A stretch of 64,000 bases of DNA, taken from contig CM061100.1 in assembly GCA_030770545.1 (NCBI GenBank), forward strand, positions 8,584,501-8,648,500. Direction: 5' to 3'. The position numbers and the translations under genes are program-made. Every line of letters starts with the position of its first letter. Position 1 is the first letter of the stretch. This DNA comes from Macropodus opercularis (lineage: Eukaryota; Chordata; Actinopteri; Anabantiformes; Osphronemidae). Below the pieces are notes generated by a model, which was not told the origin of the DNA, searched no databases, and saw nothing but the letters and a program-made list of their open reading frames with translations. Positions 49,801 through 60,900 of this stretch are shown one piece after another.

Positions 49801-52800
49801 GTACAGGTGTGTACTCACTTGCATGCATGAAAAGACATATAGAGAAACACACACACACACACACACACACACCCCCCCCCCCCCCCCACACACACACACA
49901 CACAGGGAGGAGGTCATTAGTGACCTGAGGAATGTGAGGGTCAAATCCTAAAGGACCTGACTGATAGGGGGATGCATGGGATCAAAGGACGGAGGGAGAA
50001 AGGGAGGGAGAGATGGATGGAAGGAGGGATAGAGGGAGAGGCAGGGAATGTACAGGATCAAAAGGGGAAAGAGGGGAGGGATGAAGTGATGGGAGGAAGG
50101 ACTGGAGAAGTGAGACTGGAGGTGTAAGCAAAAGGAGGAGAAAGTGAGACAGAATGAGCTTAGAACATGGAGACAGGAGGAAAAGAAGTAGATGAGGAAG
50201 GTAGCGAGGCAGACGCAGTGTTGAAGCAATGCAGTAACTCAACCTGGCAGGTGTGTGTGTACGTGTGTGTGTGGTGGGTGCTTCGGTGGTAATCCTTCTA
50301 AAAAGTGAAAAACTGACTTGTGCGGTGAAGAAACATTTATGTACAATGTGCAAATGTTTGCGTGTGTGAATGATGGGTGTCGGTAAATGCCTGTGGAATG
50401 AAACTGCCTCTTTTTCTTTTTTCTTGCTGCTGTTCCCTCCGATCGCTTTGCTCTCTGTTCGTTTCTGGCAGATGTTCCCGATTCATTCTCCTCTCTGGGT
50501 CTCACCCCTCTGTGTTTTGTATTACTGAGATAACATCAGAGTCAGTAGGAAACAGAAGAGCTTTTGGAAGTCTTCATTTGTACTTGGGAGATGGCCAGGG
50601 CTCATTGAATTGACTGCTGTGTGTGTGCGTGCGTGTGTGGTTGTGCACACAGTTTGTCAACAATGCGGATAAGCTACTTGTGCGAGCACTCGCTCAAACC
50701 CGAGCACATGCTTTTCACACACACACAATGAGTCAGAACTAGAATAAAGACACACAAGTAGACAGAAGGTTCTGCGCAGCGACACACACGCTCTTCGGTA
50801 GCGTCTTGTTTAAATACTACTGGATATGACTGTATAGGTCTAATATCAGAGCTACTGGAGCTTTTCACCACAAAAGGACTTAAAGGATCTCGGTGGTTGT
50901 AATGTTGACATTTCACCAAATTCTTGCTATGACAGGACCTCACATACAGTTTACATCCTCTGCACAAAAGGCACTGATGCTTGAATACCACAGACCGGCT
51001 TATCTCGTGTTGTTATGTTCTGTGGTGACAGCCGCGTTAAGGTTGAAACGAACGCCAGGTAACGTGGCATGAAAGGAGACTGATGAGGAATCGATGCGTT
51101 TGAGTCCTGCGGGCTGTTGTAGCGAATGAGTTCAAATGTCCAGAACATGCAGCTGATCTCTAAATGGTTGCGCCAGACTGGCTTTGACCTCAACTGCACC
51201 GCTTCATTCAACTTCAAACGTTTGAACCAGGAACAGTCTAATTTAAGTTTAAGATGACAAAATCAAGACACAAATTTGCTCCATCTCAGTAGTATTTGTG
51301 AGGTTTTTTGGCTTCTGCATATCTCTGACTCGATAAGTGGTTCAGACAACGAATGGATGAATATTGACAGCTCTCTAACTCAAACATCTCAGGAAAGCGT
51401 CTCTGTGACTTGCCTTGCAAATCGCAAGCAAAGCTAACACACTCCAGAGCGAGAGCAGCGAGAGTTTTTTTTTTTATCAACCGTGCAGCTGAACACTCCA
51501 AATCTCCACATGTGGGAATCTGACTGTGATGATGTTTGCTCTGGATGCACACACACACCCCACTCCAGCTCAACAAGAGGGGACATTTCCATGACAAAGG
51601 GCAATTATTGACTTTCATTGGCTCCGCTTGCTTTGATATCAGCAAGGGGTGTGTCTGTGTGTGCGTGCTGGAGGGGAGGGACGGGGGCGGGCTAGGGGGC
51701 AGCAGCGGAGGAGAAGAAGAAACAGGGGGGACCTGAAAGGAGCTGAGTGGGAAAATGTACCCACTGACCCACAGTGTATTAACAGGAGGAGCTCAGCAGA
51801 AAGAAAGAAATCATTCGTTAAGGTTTCCTCTCTCTCTGCTTCTGTGTTCTATTTCCTTCCGCGCTCTCCTGTTTTGGTTTTCTTTTCTTCTCTAAACCAT
51901 CACGCATTTTTTAAAATTTTAACTCTGTTTCTTTTTATCTGGCTATGATTGATCCTCCCCCTGTCCCACTCGCTTCTCTCCTCTCCTCGCTTTCCACCAC
52001 CACCACCCCCCTTTCTTCACAGCCATAATTTAAGGGGCTGAAAGGCACGCCAATCTGAGAAAGAGGAGAAGAGAGAGAGAGAGAGCGCTGAGAAAAAGGA
52101 GAGACCCTGCAGATGAGGGCCTTCCTTCACGGACGTGGCACAGATGTGAGGGTGTTTTTGTGAAATGAGTCGGGGAGGGGCGGCGATTGGCTAATTTGCG
52201 TGGCATAAAGACGGGGCCCTTTTCATATGCAGAGCGCCACTTTGATGCGCGGCCGATGAAAGCTGGAGGGAGCGCAGAGGAGAGGAGAAGAGAGGGTGAT
52301 GGAGGGCTCCTTTGTCCTGTGACAAGAAGGCATCTGCTCCACGCTGCCCTCCGCTCCTCCTCTCCTCTGCTACATCAAGGCTCACAATGGGCCAGTCGAA
52401 GGGAAAAGTGTCATCGGAGCACCTTAGAAAGCCGGACATGAAAAACTGCCGCTTGAGCTTGCATACAGAATTTATCTGCCACAAGATCTGGGAGCACACA
52501 CACAAATACATATGCAGATGCCCACTACATTGTAAAAACATCCAGGCACACTGTAGAGACATTTACATACTTCCACAGCTGACAAAACACATCTTCAGTC
52601 TGTCTGACTGTTAAGAAAGACGCTTTAAGAAACAAAAAACATCCAGACTTGGTTTTCTATGGGTGATTTGTGTGTGTGTGTGACTGCCTCACTTTGCATA
52701 CGCCATCGGGCCGCGTGGACGCGTGTTGTGTATGCACACGCGTGTCCCTTCGCTGCTGATCATAGACGGCGGGAACCAAACGCTTCAAGATACATCACAC

Positions 52801-53706
52801 GTCTGCCTTAGTGCCATTACGCAAAGCCATTTCACGCGTGCTTCTTGCTGAATCAGCATGACGGTGACATGTGGGAAGCCAGAGAGCCTTAAAGTTCTCC
52901 GTCAAGGTATCAATAACTGGATTTTGTGTCCTTCCAGGTGATATTTGCACTGAACCAGACATTATTACAGCAGGAGTCTCTGAGGGCAGGGAGCCTACAG
53001 GTGCCTTACACCACTGAAGACCTCATCAGACACTACAACTGTGGAGATCTCAACTCCATCATTTTTAATCATGACACCTCACAGGTCAGTGGCTGATACT
53101 GTTTGCCTGTCTGTTATTGTAGTGTATTTTTATGTCTTGTTTTATCTTATCTTATCTTTCACTGTAGTTAATAGGCTAAGTGTCATTTTGACCTCACTGA
53201 CATGACCCTTGTCCTTTTACCTTCACCCCTAACCCTCTGACTGACCTTCCATCCCCCAAACCTCCTATTAAACCCCTGCCGCGTCTCTGCACTGCTGTGA
53301 ATTTACTTCTGCTTTTCGTCCTTCGCTTCTCTCTGTTCCTCCATTGTCCTTGACGTGTCTCTCTCTCTCTCTCAGCTGCTGATCTTCCTCTGCACAGTCT
53401 CCCTCTTCTTCTTCTTCTTCTTCTTCTTTTTTGTCTTTGTAATGTAAACAACAAATGTTGCAAATGACAGCGCACTTATCTCCACATTCTCCATTCTGGC
53501 TCCGCTCCAACCACCACCTCTGCAACCGTAGGTGCCTAATTTCAACAATGTGACGCTGCCACCCAGTGAGCAGGTGACAGCCCAGGAGATAGACAGCTAC
53601 TTTCGACAGGAGCTCATCTACAAGAGAAACGAGAGGATGGGCAAGAGGGTCAAGGCCCTGTTGGAGGAAAACCCTGACAAGAGCTTCTTCTTCGCCTTTG
53701 GGGCAG
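37826..53706 (+). CDS. trabd2a: Metalloprotease TIKI1 (TRAB domain-containing 2A), 5' part
   Basis: TIKI proteins are membrane-anchored or secreted metalloproteases that clip the N-terminus of Wnt ligands and so block Wnt signalling; TIKI1 acts in head formation in Xenopus. Four coding exons are present: 37826-37930, 38536-39096, 52937-53084 and 53532-53706 (989 nt, about 329 residues). Exon 1 encodes a signal peptide (MRGTLSAFIQSCLLLLVRA). Exon 2 holds the first catalytic GX2H motif, Gly56-Thr-Ile-His59, in FYGTIHVPYTRVWDFIPE, then YFELDLTDPYTISAL and LMMPSWMTPDQRGKGLYADY. Exon 3 begins VIFALNQTLLQQESLRAG. Exon 4 ends FFFAFGAG, so the His of the second GX2H motif must be in the next exon, which I could not find before 64000. 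Sequence favours TIKI1 over TIKI2 (PRDIY, QEAERMRKKTGAVEKVEEQC, LLQQES). The gene is cut by the window edge. Confidence 0.95.
48895..49215 (+). mobile_element. Degenerate Tc1/mariner-like repeat relic
   Basis: The block opens with an A/T-rich lead and TTAATTGGTAACAGGTGAGG. It continues through AACATTTCTCAGTGAGAAAG and GAAGAAATCTCTCAAGC, resembling a common fish interspersed repeat whose consensus encodes a helix-turn-helix segment of a Tc1-like transposase. A 99-codon open frame runs across it, but the residues have drifted and no DDE catalytic part is present. The family call is from memory of the repeat and needs a library search. Confidence 0.55.
49847..49904 (+). repeat. (AC)n - poly(C) - (CA)n compound microsatellite
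   Basis: About 25 bases of AC, then 15 consecutive C, then about 17 bases of CA. AC tracts can flip to Z-DNA and the C run can form quadruplex structures on the other strand. Translated frames here are spurious. Confidence 0.95.
49960..50220 (+). repeat. Polypurine-rich tract
   Basis: About 260 bases dominated by G and A, with GGGA/GGAGG/GGAT units (for example AGGGAGGGAGAGATGGATGG). It is an imperfect low-complexity tract next to the compound microsatellite. Minus-strand open frames full of Leu, Ser and Pro arise from it and are not genes. Confidence 0.85.
52065..52085 (+). repeat. (GA)n tract
   Basis: A short purine run (AGGAGAAGAGAGAGAGAGAG) just ahead of the promoter-like block in trabd2a intron 2; GAGA-type runs often border nucleosome-depleted DNA. 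Confidence 0.8.
52150..52270 (+). promoter_or_regulatory. Promoter-like block inside trabd2a intron 2
   Basis: Within 60 bases the sequence has a GC box (GGGGCGG), an inverted CCAAT box (GATTGGCT) and a TATA-like CATAAAG, in the usual order and spacing, followed by CpG-containing sequence. An open frame starting MGQSKGKVSSEHLRKPDMK lies downstream (ATG 52387). It could be an internal promoter about 0.7 kb before exon 3, or chance. Confidence 0.3.
53404..53430 (+). repeat. (TTC)n tract
   Basis: About nine CTT/TTC units in trabd2a intron 3, roughly 100 bases before exon 4. The run adds to a pyrimidine-rich stretch upstream of that acceptor. Confidence 0.9.
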
Positions 53707-54757
53707 GTTGGTGCTAAGTATACGGGACAAAATTTAGTTTAGATTAAGTTTTTATGTAACATTGAAGCATCGACGCAAGGGTTTCAGGCTCGAATGTCTG
53801 ACAAAAAAAGGTGCCGTGTCCTGTCCCAGCAGCGAAGCAAACGGCTGTAATAAATAAGACGCTGGTGTTTATACGCTGGTCTGCAAAAGATCAGAAGCTG
53901 AAGCAACCAAATCACTCATCTACAGCCGATGGCCTTTATCAGCTCGGGTCTCAAATACCTCAGCTGTGAGTTGTGTTCAGCCTTTTTCTCTGAAGGAGAG
54001 GTTCTATAAAACATCTTTTTATCAGCTCAGGAAGGACCCGAAACAGACACGCACGTCTGTTCGAATCCTTTAAAAATAACCGATTGATACTTGGAATTCC
54101 TGTGTAACTATGGAACAACCACATGATAAGAGAGCTGAGGTAAAACAGGGAAGATAAAGAGCTCAGATAACAGTAGAGACGATTTCACATAGTTAAACTC
54201 TGGTGTGTGTATGTGTGCGTGTGTGTTCATGTCTCTTGGTTGGGGGTTGTGTATCCAAGGCAGACAGTCTTTGTCCTGTCGAGGTCTTTTTAGTTTGTTT
54301 GACCTTTAGGTTTTCAATCGAAGCATTGGTCACACCTAATAAAGACAAGGCTGCATTGTAATCATTAGCTCGGGTTGTAACAGTGTCAAGTAAAACACTT
54401 TATTCCTTATGTCCAAAAAAGTCCAATAAAATCTCTTTTTGGACATCAGGTTAAGTTATATGTTATAAGACAAGATAAAATCTGTCGTTAGAACTGAAGA
54501 CTCTCATCCTACTTTATCATGGAATCAAGACATAGTACAAGTATATGCAAATGAACTTAAAGTTAACTGTGAGTTTTTCCATGAACCCACAAAGGCATCT
54601 TTATGATATTTTTCAGTAAAGGGCAGACTTGAAAACTTGACTTTGTTCTTCATGGGATGTGAGAAAAGAGTTAGACATTCCGTATGATGATGTTGTCAGA
54701 AACGTCCTCATTCTGAGTTTTTCTTTGGAGATTTCAATGCAGCAAGTTTCGAGCGGG

Positions 54758-54782
54758 GAGAGAGAGAGAGAGAGAGAGAGAG
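54758..54782 (+). repeat. (GA)n microsatellite
   Basis: A pure GA dinucleotide tract of about 12 units in trabd2a intron 4. Confidence 0.95.
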
Positions 54783-55109
54783 GCCTTCACAGTCTGTTGG
54801 TCTCCGAGCTGGCAGGAAACAGCTGAGGAAAAGCAGACACACGCACACACCCACACACACACGCAGACCGTAACAAGGAGTACATTTCACGGCGCGTCTC
54901 TAAGGAGGTGCCTTTACAAGAGCTCAGACTAAAACGGTGTGTGCCTCTGTGTGTGTTTATCCTTGTGTGATGCACGTGAGTGTGTGTGTGTGAGCTGGTG
55001 AGTGAAAGTGATATGTCCAATCAGCCCAGAAGCACCGGTCTTAGACATACGGAGGGCAGGTTAGGTCAGCATTTACAAGGAGCGGGATGGGGCGCATTAG
55101 GCCGCACGT

Positions 55110-55112
<3 letters not shown>

Positions 55113-55156
<44 letters not shown>
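55113..55156 (+). repeat. (AC)n microsatellite
   Basis: A pure AC tract of about 22 units in trabd2a intron 4, the longest uninterrupted CA run in the window. Confidence 0.97.
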
Positions 55157-55161
<5 letters not shown>

Positions 55162-55222
55162 AACACACACATAGCCAAGACAGGTCTGGGTAAAATGTGT
55201 CCCTAATTATCCCAGAATGGGT

Positions 55223-55264
55223 CACACACACCCCCCCCCCCACACACACACACACACACACACA

Positions 55265-55299
<35 letters not shown>
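55223..55299 (+). repeat. Compound (CA)n / poly(C) microsatellite
   Basis: CA, then a run of 11 C, then CA units with one CCC interruption, 77 bases in all, only 67 bases after another CA tract. The arrangement repeats the CA-C-CA design seen at 49847. Confidence 0.95.
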
Positions 55300-55300
<1 letters not shown>

Positions 55301-57942
55301 ACACCACAATGGAAGCTATTATGTGGGTGTACTCAACTCCCCTGTTGCAATCAGCTGTGGGACCGGTCTTATCATCGACCATCTCACGCCTTTGAATCTG
55401 TATAAAAGGTTGTCCCGACTGATGGACGATGCCGTTGCTGTCCGTCCTGCGTTTTTGCTCATGCGTTTGCTGGCTACTGGTCAGTATGACGCGCCTCACC
55501 AGACAGAAACTGGAAACAGAAACCCTGTGCGTTGCTGCACACTGTCTTTCTTACATAACTAATGAACCACTATACTGGATTCAAACGAACGCAACCGCAC
55601 ATTTAGCATATTTCTCCTCCCGGGTAATGATCCCATTAGTCTGCAGGGGCTGGCCTGCAGATTCCTCACGGATTCCCGACTGACCGTTGTGGAAAATTGT
55701 TGAGGCTTTTCATTTTTTCCTTCCATATGTTGTATTGTCAAAACAAGTTAACACAACAGTTTATACATGGTAATTTATTCATTTTCTTCTCTGGTTAGAT
55801 GCCAGTTATGCTCTGCCAGAGGAAACACTGGATGTCACAGAACATCAGCGGGAACGTGTCTGTGCGTCCCAGCGCTTTAGTGTTTATTGATGCCTCATAC
55901 AGTATATGTTTGTTTTTAGCAAATACATTGCAACAAAAACAAATTTATAGATCTAATCATAACTGACAGACACTGATTTCCACACTGCAACATTCAGATC
56001 ATCTAGTATTTCAAGCGAAACTGTCACTGAATAAATGTTCTGTGTATCATTTTAATTTGTGTATATGGGAAAGACATATTTAGCTTTTTTTTTTTGGCGG
56101 TTTTTGAAATTGTTTGTGGAGAGAGCATTAATGGCCGACAGTCACACGATGCCATACCTAGCATTTTCTGACCCCAAGTGATTTCTCATACACAAACATA
56201 CACATGTTTTCTACGTTTGTCTGCTCTCAGTTTAACTCGTCGCGTGACGGTCTGAGGTGTGTCTTCGTCTCATCAAGTTGTTTTGTCTACAGGCTGCTAC
56301 TTTTAATCTTCATTACAGTGAACAGACCAGAGGTGAGTCACGTCCAGCAAGAGTAAGAGAGGCAGGGAGATGATAAGAGCTGCTTGCAGAAACGTCAGGT
56401 TACATATCTATGATATATTATATATATGATGGTTGTTGGAGTTTAGAGGCCGTTATAAGATGACTTATGGAATATAAAAAAAACATATATATGATGCTCG
56501 TCATATTATTGCCAAATGCTGAGTGGCTTCTCTGTTTCACCCCTCTGTGCTAAATGTAATAATTTTGGTGAGCCTGCAGAGATCTGCTTATTCTTGCACA
56601 GCAATACGACTCCGAACTGACTGGGGTAGCGTTTCTGACGGATGCAATTTGCGAGTTCTTACACTCTGTCAGGAGGAGTTTGAATTTCAGCAGGTCTGCA
56701 GTAATGTAAGAAGCGTTACCTTTGAGGGAGCCTACATACGTGGAAGGTTTTTCCACTTTTTCGGTGCATTACTAAACCCCCCTGCCCCGTTGTACCCCGC
56801 TTTGAGTATTAAGGTATTGTCATGCGTTGCTTTGCTTTGCTTTACTGTGCTGTAAGTAAAAACCTCCTAGAAATTTGTCTTTTCCCCCTGTGTGTTTGTC
56901 TGAAATACCACGGCCATCACTCAGCGTAAATGATGATGTTGAAAAAGCGCCATATGTTCGTTCAGACAGGCATATGGAAGCAGTTATTGCTCCGTTCCAT
57001 AGGTACAGTAACCAAATCTATATATACAGGGAACCCCATGTTCCCTTCATAATCTCTGCTATAACCTGGCACTCTTGGCTTTAATAAAACGCTGTGTTTA
57101 CATATCGTTGAAGGCTGGGAGCTCGGTTTCAAATTCTTGCCTTCTTTTTTTTTTAAGCTGAACTTGAATGCATCCCTGTTTCATCTTCTGTTCCAAGCTG
57201 CTTAGCACATCCCGATTCCCCTCAAACTGCTCTCCAAAACCACAAATTTAAATATTTGCGGCGGCGTAATTGCCAGTATGGTTGACAGGCTCTAATGATT
57301 ACTGTACTTTGAAATGCTTGACTCTTTTCACAGACAATTAAGGTTTGCCTTTGGATCTTTCGCTATTTAGGATGGTAGACCCACGCTAAAGCGAATACCC
57401 CCGAGTTAGCGAGCTGCTCAGTGGGATGGGTGGTAGTAAATGGACGGCCCGGCCGTGGGAGCTGTGGCTCATGACTGAGATTGATGTGAACTCATAACTC
57501 AAGCGGAGCACCTTGACTTGTCAGTGTGTGGGTAGCTCTCGGTGCTGGAGCGGGAAAGAAATGTCATTTAATACACTGTACTTACTGAGCTCGCTGCAGT
57601 TTAGAAGTCAGCACCTTGACAGAGCTAAAATGATAATTGTAAGGAAGGAATATATGGAAAGTGGTTTATTTTCTGACATCACCTTCAGCATGTGTTCTGT
57701 ACAATATCTGCAAAACAGGATAAGAGGATAAGAGTTAAATTAGATCATTTTACTTTATTTACTAGCTACTCTTTAGTGAATTTAAGAAAAACACAACAGA
57801 AATAACTAGGGTGTGTTTTCACACCAGGCTCGTCCACATCGCTGCCACTGACCCAAATGGTGTGAAATTCAGAAACGCTGGTGCTTTTCCGCAAGGCCCC
57901 GCGCCCATAAACAGCCAGTTTACAACTGTTTGGGGCAGCCGC

Positions 57943-57964
57943 TGACATGAGCACACACATGTCA
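57943..57964. repeat. Short perfect palindrome (7-bp arms)
   Basis: TGACATG at 57943-57949 and CATGTCA at 57958-57964 form a perfect inverted repeat with an 8-base spacer, within a non-repetitive CpG-containing block of trabd2a intron 4. This could be a dimer-binding site; function unknown. Confidence 0.4.
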
Positions 57965-60900
57965 TGCAGCGCCATTAAAATACACACCAGACCCACCACG
58001 CGCTTGGGAGGGAGGCAGCCAGGCAGGGGCACCACGTCTGCCAAAACCTGGATTAAGTGCTGGATCTAGGTTTGAATGACATATTTACGCTAGTGTTAGT
58101 TCTCGTGTTCTCTTTGCTAGCAATAGGAGAAGATGTTTGTCTAACTTAACTTGATATCCTAATCAGGGACAGTGATTAACTTACCACAGTCGTACTGGAT
58201 TACATGCGTTCGGTGTTTATGATAAATCCCATGTGCATTTAAATGCAGCGGGGTGGAAATGGCAGGATGTGCAACGAACACTGTCAGCTACAGCTACAAA
58301 CGCTTATACAGCATTTAGAGAATGTGCATATATATATATTTATGTGTGCGTGTGTGTGTGTAAATGACACTGTGACTCCTGTCAGTGTTTCTTTGTCCAT
58401 GTGGCTTCCTCTTAATCTTCTGCCTGTGTCTGTAAGTTACGTAGTTATGATTTTAAATAACCCCCCAGAAACAAACAAATAAACAAACAAACCAAAATAT
58501 GAAAAAAACATTTAACCAGTAGGATGTTGGGAGGTTAAGATGTCTGGAGCGTCTGTCCTGTGTCGTCCCGTACATCTCGGTCTCTTTTTAAATGGGAGGA
58601 TAAACCTGTCAGCTGTTCGGGAGAACAAACTGGCTCTTAAGCTGCCGACTAGAAAGCACCTAAAGATATACATTTTGTTGCAGTCATCGGGTCAGAGGCC
58701 TCAGTCTCTGCACTTGAAAGACATATTTCATACAGCCCACACCTCTCTCTCGGCCGAAGCAGCGAACGCCTGTCACAACAGCTTGTTGTGATTTATTGAA
58801 AGAGCTGAACTCCTCACCCCTGACCCCATTCATGCCGAGCAGTATTTCCTTATGCACCTGGATCTTTACGTGCCTGCCCAGGGGCTAACCTTTCATTTGG
58901 AGAAGAAATACCTTGCTCTTATATGAAAGGGAAAGGAAAATTATATCTTTAGCTAGCGAGCGCCAGCAGTGCGTCTACTGGAGACGTGCAGTGGGAATTG
59001 TTATGAATGTCCCTGTCCCTTTTCATTTTGAGGCTAAAGCATAGAGGAGAGAAATGCACTGCCCAGAGGGGGTGAAGATATGAAGACACGGAGGAAAACG
59101 TTGTGTTATTTGTGGCTTCTACTCCTCCATCCAAGGATTTGGGCTGAAATGTAGTCTGAAATAAGACGGTTGACAACGGAGCCTGTGAGGATTGACAGGC
59201 CTCTACCCCCTGGATCTGCTCTTAGTTGCAATCTAGAGCTAAATCCCAGATGATACGCAGGCCTCATTGGACATCTACCGGATTTCGTGCCGATTACTCA
59301 GCCTAAATAGGCACAACATCTTCAGTCTGAGCCACATGTTTTTAATGGAAGCTCTGTGAGAAAACATCTGATGTTGAATGTGTTTTTTTTCATGATCCTG
59401 GCTATTTAGTTGTCTTGTAACTAAGACAGTTGAAAGTCTGATGAGAGTAGTTCACATTAGAAAAAGTGGGAGCTCAATTCAAGTGTATAAAAACCCATAT
59501 ACACCATCCAATGGCATTCAGACAGAAAAAAAATCAATTTCTACAGAAGACAGGTCTTATTTCATTAGTTGGAATTACTGGCTTTATGAAGAGGACTCAT
59601 TGAGACTGTCAGGGACATTCGGATCTGGCAGCGCTCCGTTTTAATTTTGTCAGAATTGCTCACTTTCGCTCCCTCGTACGACCGCTGCCAACGAGCTGGG
59701 GTGTGTTCAAGCACCATCATTTCTTGGCAGAGAGAGCAACACTGAGGGCCGCGCCGAGAGAGCGTCGAGACTGTTGCAGCCTGACAGATGTAATCTCTAA
59801 CACGGCTCCAAAGTGCAGCGAGCTACCACAAATTTTCGGCGAGGGTTTATTTAAAAAACAACCTCGCACCACAGGCCTCTTATGTGCTCTGCTCCTCATT
59901 TATTCTCAACTTGCTGAGCACAAGCACAAGAAACCTCTTGCAGACATCAACAGTTTTCACACTAATGATGAACACTGAAACAATTACTATTTTGAAACTG
60001 ACTCGATCTGTTGATTTATTTTCACATAAAAGTGGAGCAGATGCTTGTAAAAATGCCTTTAAATCAATTTTACTCCTCATAAATTACAGTTTGGTGCCTT
60101 TTAAGAGAACATCCATCGTAAACGTTTGCCTGGTGTGTTGAACGTGTTCTGTTTAACGTTGTAAATTGGCCTTAAGTGTCCTGCAATGGGAATATTATAG
60201 ATGGGGTGAAAGCAGATGACCCCTAATTTTCCTATTTTGGATTTCCTACAGTCAGTTATCCAGGAATAATGTTCTCCTGAGGAAGAACTTCAATAGCCCT
60301 GAATCTGTTCATGTCTTGTGAAGCAGACTTTACATGGGCACCGTGTCAGGACACAGTTGACATAGTCTCAATACAGCGTTTTAGTCCTAAACCGAAGGCC
60401 TCGCAGGACGCTTGCATCCTCAGCTATCACAGTCTGGCATCTGACAACCTGACAGTCCTGCGTTTCGTTTCCTTATCCCTTTGTCTCTATTGCTGTTTTG
60501 CTTCCCTTGAATTCCGCAGTTCACACCGACGCTCGTTCTGCTCTTTTGTCTCGGCTCCTGTCTGTCTTGAATTAACTCGTGTTCGGTCTGTGTCCACATC
60601 CTGCCTGTTGTTCCCGCGCATGCTTGTCTCTGCATCTGTTTATGAACTGGTGATTGGTATCACATTTACAATGAAGGAACGACTTGAATTCAGCCGGTTC
60701 ATGAACTTGCGCCTGAGAAAAATAGGAAGAAAAATGTTTTGGTGTTGGTTCGGATGTTAACATTCTTTGGCTTGATTTAAGACAGGCTTATTTCACGGAT
60801 CAGAGGTGCGTTCATGCCTTTCGCTTGTTCTTTCGTGTCTGTCAAACTCACGCTGCCATATCGCAGCTGTATTTATTTTTTTTAAATGAATGTTTCTCCT

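Larger units (their letters stand above)
39097..52936 (+). other. trabd2a: trabd2a intron 2 (13.8 kb)
   Basis: A large intron between the exon ending LNFSQ and the exon starting VIFALNQ. It has no recognised gene. It carries a Tc1-like relic (48895-49215), a CA/poly-C/CA cluster with a polypurine tract (49847-50220), a promoter-like block (52150-52270) and several GT and GA runs. Long open frames in it are driven by simple sequence or lack family signatures. Confidence 0.7.

Noticed and set aside
49615..50505. Minus-strand frames rich in Pro, Leu and Ser
   Set aside because: Produced by the polypurine tract and CA repeats on the plus strand.
53194..53525. Arg- and Glu-rich minus-strand frames
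   Set aside because: Shadow of the CTT/TCTC pyrimidine run before trabd2a exon 4.
54050..54085. GTTCGAATCC resembling a tRNA T-loop
   Set aside because: No matching acceptor stem, anticodon arm or D-arm nearby.
60311..60763. A 149-codon plus-strand frame and overlapping minus-strand frames
   Set aside because: No family match, composition like the surrounding intron, and frames on both strands overlap; most likely chance.
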